A stretch of 5,985 nt of DNA from an uncultured Porphyromonadaceae bacterium (lineage in GTDB: Bacteria; Bacteroidota; Bacteroidia; Bacteroidales; Muribaculaceae), in assembly GCA_900550645.1 (NCBI GenBank), contig URTA01000091.1, forward strand, positions 1 through 5,985, given 5' to 3'. Positions 5,352-5,985 of the stretch are shown here, piece by piece (position 1 is the stretch's first letter; every line of letters starts with the position of its first letter). Made by a program: the position numbers and the translations under genes. Under the pieces are notes generated by a model. The model searched no databases, was not told where the DNA came from, and saw only the letters and a list, made by a program, of their open reading frames with translations.

Positions 5352-5985
5352 CAAATCCGATTATGCGCTTCGGACTGGATTCGTTCCGTTGCCGCACCGC
5401 CGTCGAGCAGCGCGACGGCGCGGTCAAGGGCGGCATAGAAGTAATGACCATCTGCCATCAGGGCAGACACGCACTCCACATTGCGCTGCATCTGCTCGTA
5501 TTCCTCCGGGGTGACAGCGGCAAGCCGCTCTGCTATGTCCTCGAGCGTATCTACTGCGATGCCTATGCCCTCTCGCCGAACAAACGGAGCCATGCCCGAC
5601 TCAGAACTGATAATGACCGGACGGCTGCAGCGCATATACAGCGACAGCTTATGCGTGTTGCAGTATCTGATGTATTCGCCGATAAAACCATCCGTGCAAT
5701 TCAGAGAGTTGCCGTACCAAACCAAAGCAAACGAGGCTGTCGCATTGCGGATTATCTCACTGTCGAGGGTATGACCATATACGAAATGCTTATCGTCAGG
5801 CAGGGCATCGCCCTTGCCGTACAGGTGCATCGGCACACCTTGAATTTTGTACAGGAAGCCGTTGCTCCTTTGCCACACGTTGCCGACATACATCAGCGAG
5901 GGGCGCGCCACTGCCTCTTCGGGGTCGGGGACGTGCTGCGGCTTGCTGTCGGAAAGGTAGTCCCAAGCCACCTGCGGTGTCATCG
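5351..5985 (-). CDS. GT-B glycosyltransferase, Gtf3/galactofuranosyltransferase-like, C-terminal part
   Basis: Only the last 210-211 residues are in the window; the frame is still open at the edge and the ATG at 5983 is probably internal, since relatives run to about 330 residues. The visible part is the nucleotide-sugar-binding half of a GT-B fold: LMYVGNVWQRSNGFLYK, then HLYGKG, then VYGHTLDSEII. The segment ALVWYGNSLNCTDGFIGEYI continues into NTHKLSLYMRCSRPVIISSESGMAPFV and GIGIAVDTLEDI. This is the pattern of Gtf3-like glucosyl- and beta-1,6-galactofuranosyltransferases that build surface polysaccharides or glycosylate proteins. The C-terminal helix region (EEYEQMQRNVECVS) is typical. Donor and acceptor sugars cannot be told from the sequence. 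The stop is TGA at 5353-5351, 79 bases before the methyltransferase start; the two genes probably belong to different transcription units. Confidence 0.8.
   Translation of the reverse strand, partial: MTPQVAWDYLSDSKPQHVPDPEEAVARPSLMYVGNVWQRSNGFLYKIQGVPMHLYGKGDALPDDKHFVYGHTLDSEIIRNATASFALVWYGNSLNCTDGFIGEYIRYCNTHKLSLYMRCSRPVIISSESGMAPFVRREGIGIAVDTLEDIAERLAAVTPEEYEQMQRNVECVSALMADGHYFYAALDRAVALLDGGAATERIQSEAHNRI

Noticed and set aside
1..5985. CRISPR array or other tandem repeats
   Set aside because: No regularly spaced repeats of 20 bases or more were seen on either strand.

Overview
The window looks like part of a Bacteroidales (phylum Bacteroidota) chromosome. Two intergenic regions carry the phylum's characteristic promoter, TTTG then 19-20 bases then TAnnTTTG, and the start codons lack strong Shine-Dalgarno sequences. 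GC is fairly high (about 60% in sampled blocks of the flanking genes). A gut or gut-like genus is plausible, but the genus cannot be fixed from the sequence. Every intact gene lies on the minus strand, so transcription runs from high to low coordinates.

In transcription order: (1) 5985-5351 is the C-terminal part of a GT-B glycosyltransferase of the Gtf3/galactofuranosyltransferase type, cut by the window edge. (2) 5271-3230 is a compact type II restriction-modification module of lower GC. It holds a C5-cytosine methyltransferase with its own promoter, then a PD-(D/E)XK endonuclease of the NgoBV/NlaIV type (expected target GGNNCC) that starts inside the methyltransferase stop codon (ATGA). 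A 16-codon ORF is coupled to the endonuclease stop in the same way. (3) 2964-175 is a tightly packed operon behind its own promoter: thymidine kinase, a homocysteine S-methyltransferase-like zinc protein, and a CyuA/UPF0597-type L-cysteine desulfidase. The last two suggest thiol or sulfur amino acid metabolism. (4) 1-176 is debris on the plus strand: the terminal repeat of an IS3-family (IS150-like) element, followed by about 120 bases of an F5/8 type C (discoidin) domain that stops at the 3' end of the desulfidase gene.

The most informative observation is that GGNNCC, the site expected for the endonuclease, occurs only 4 times in the window by manual count. The equal-composition mirror motif CCNNGG occurs about 25 times. 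The module itself contains no GGNNCC site. This supports the predicted specificity from the DNA itself and suggests long exposure of the genome to such an enzyme, although the lower GC of the module points to horizontal acquisition. No wholly new system is evident. The best candidates for unusual biology are the divergent methyltransferase paired with the desulfidase, and the small coupled ORF behind the endonuclease.
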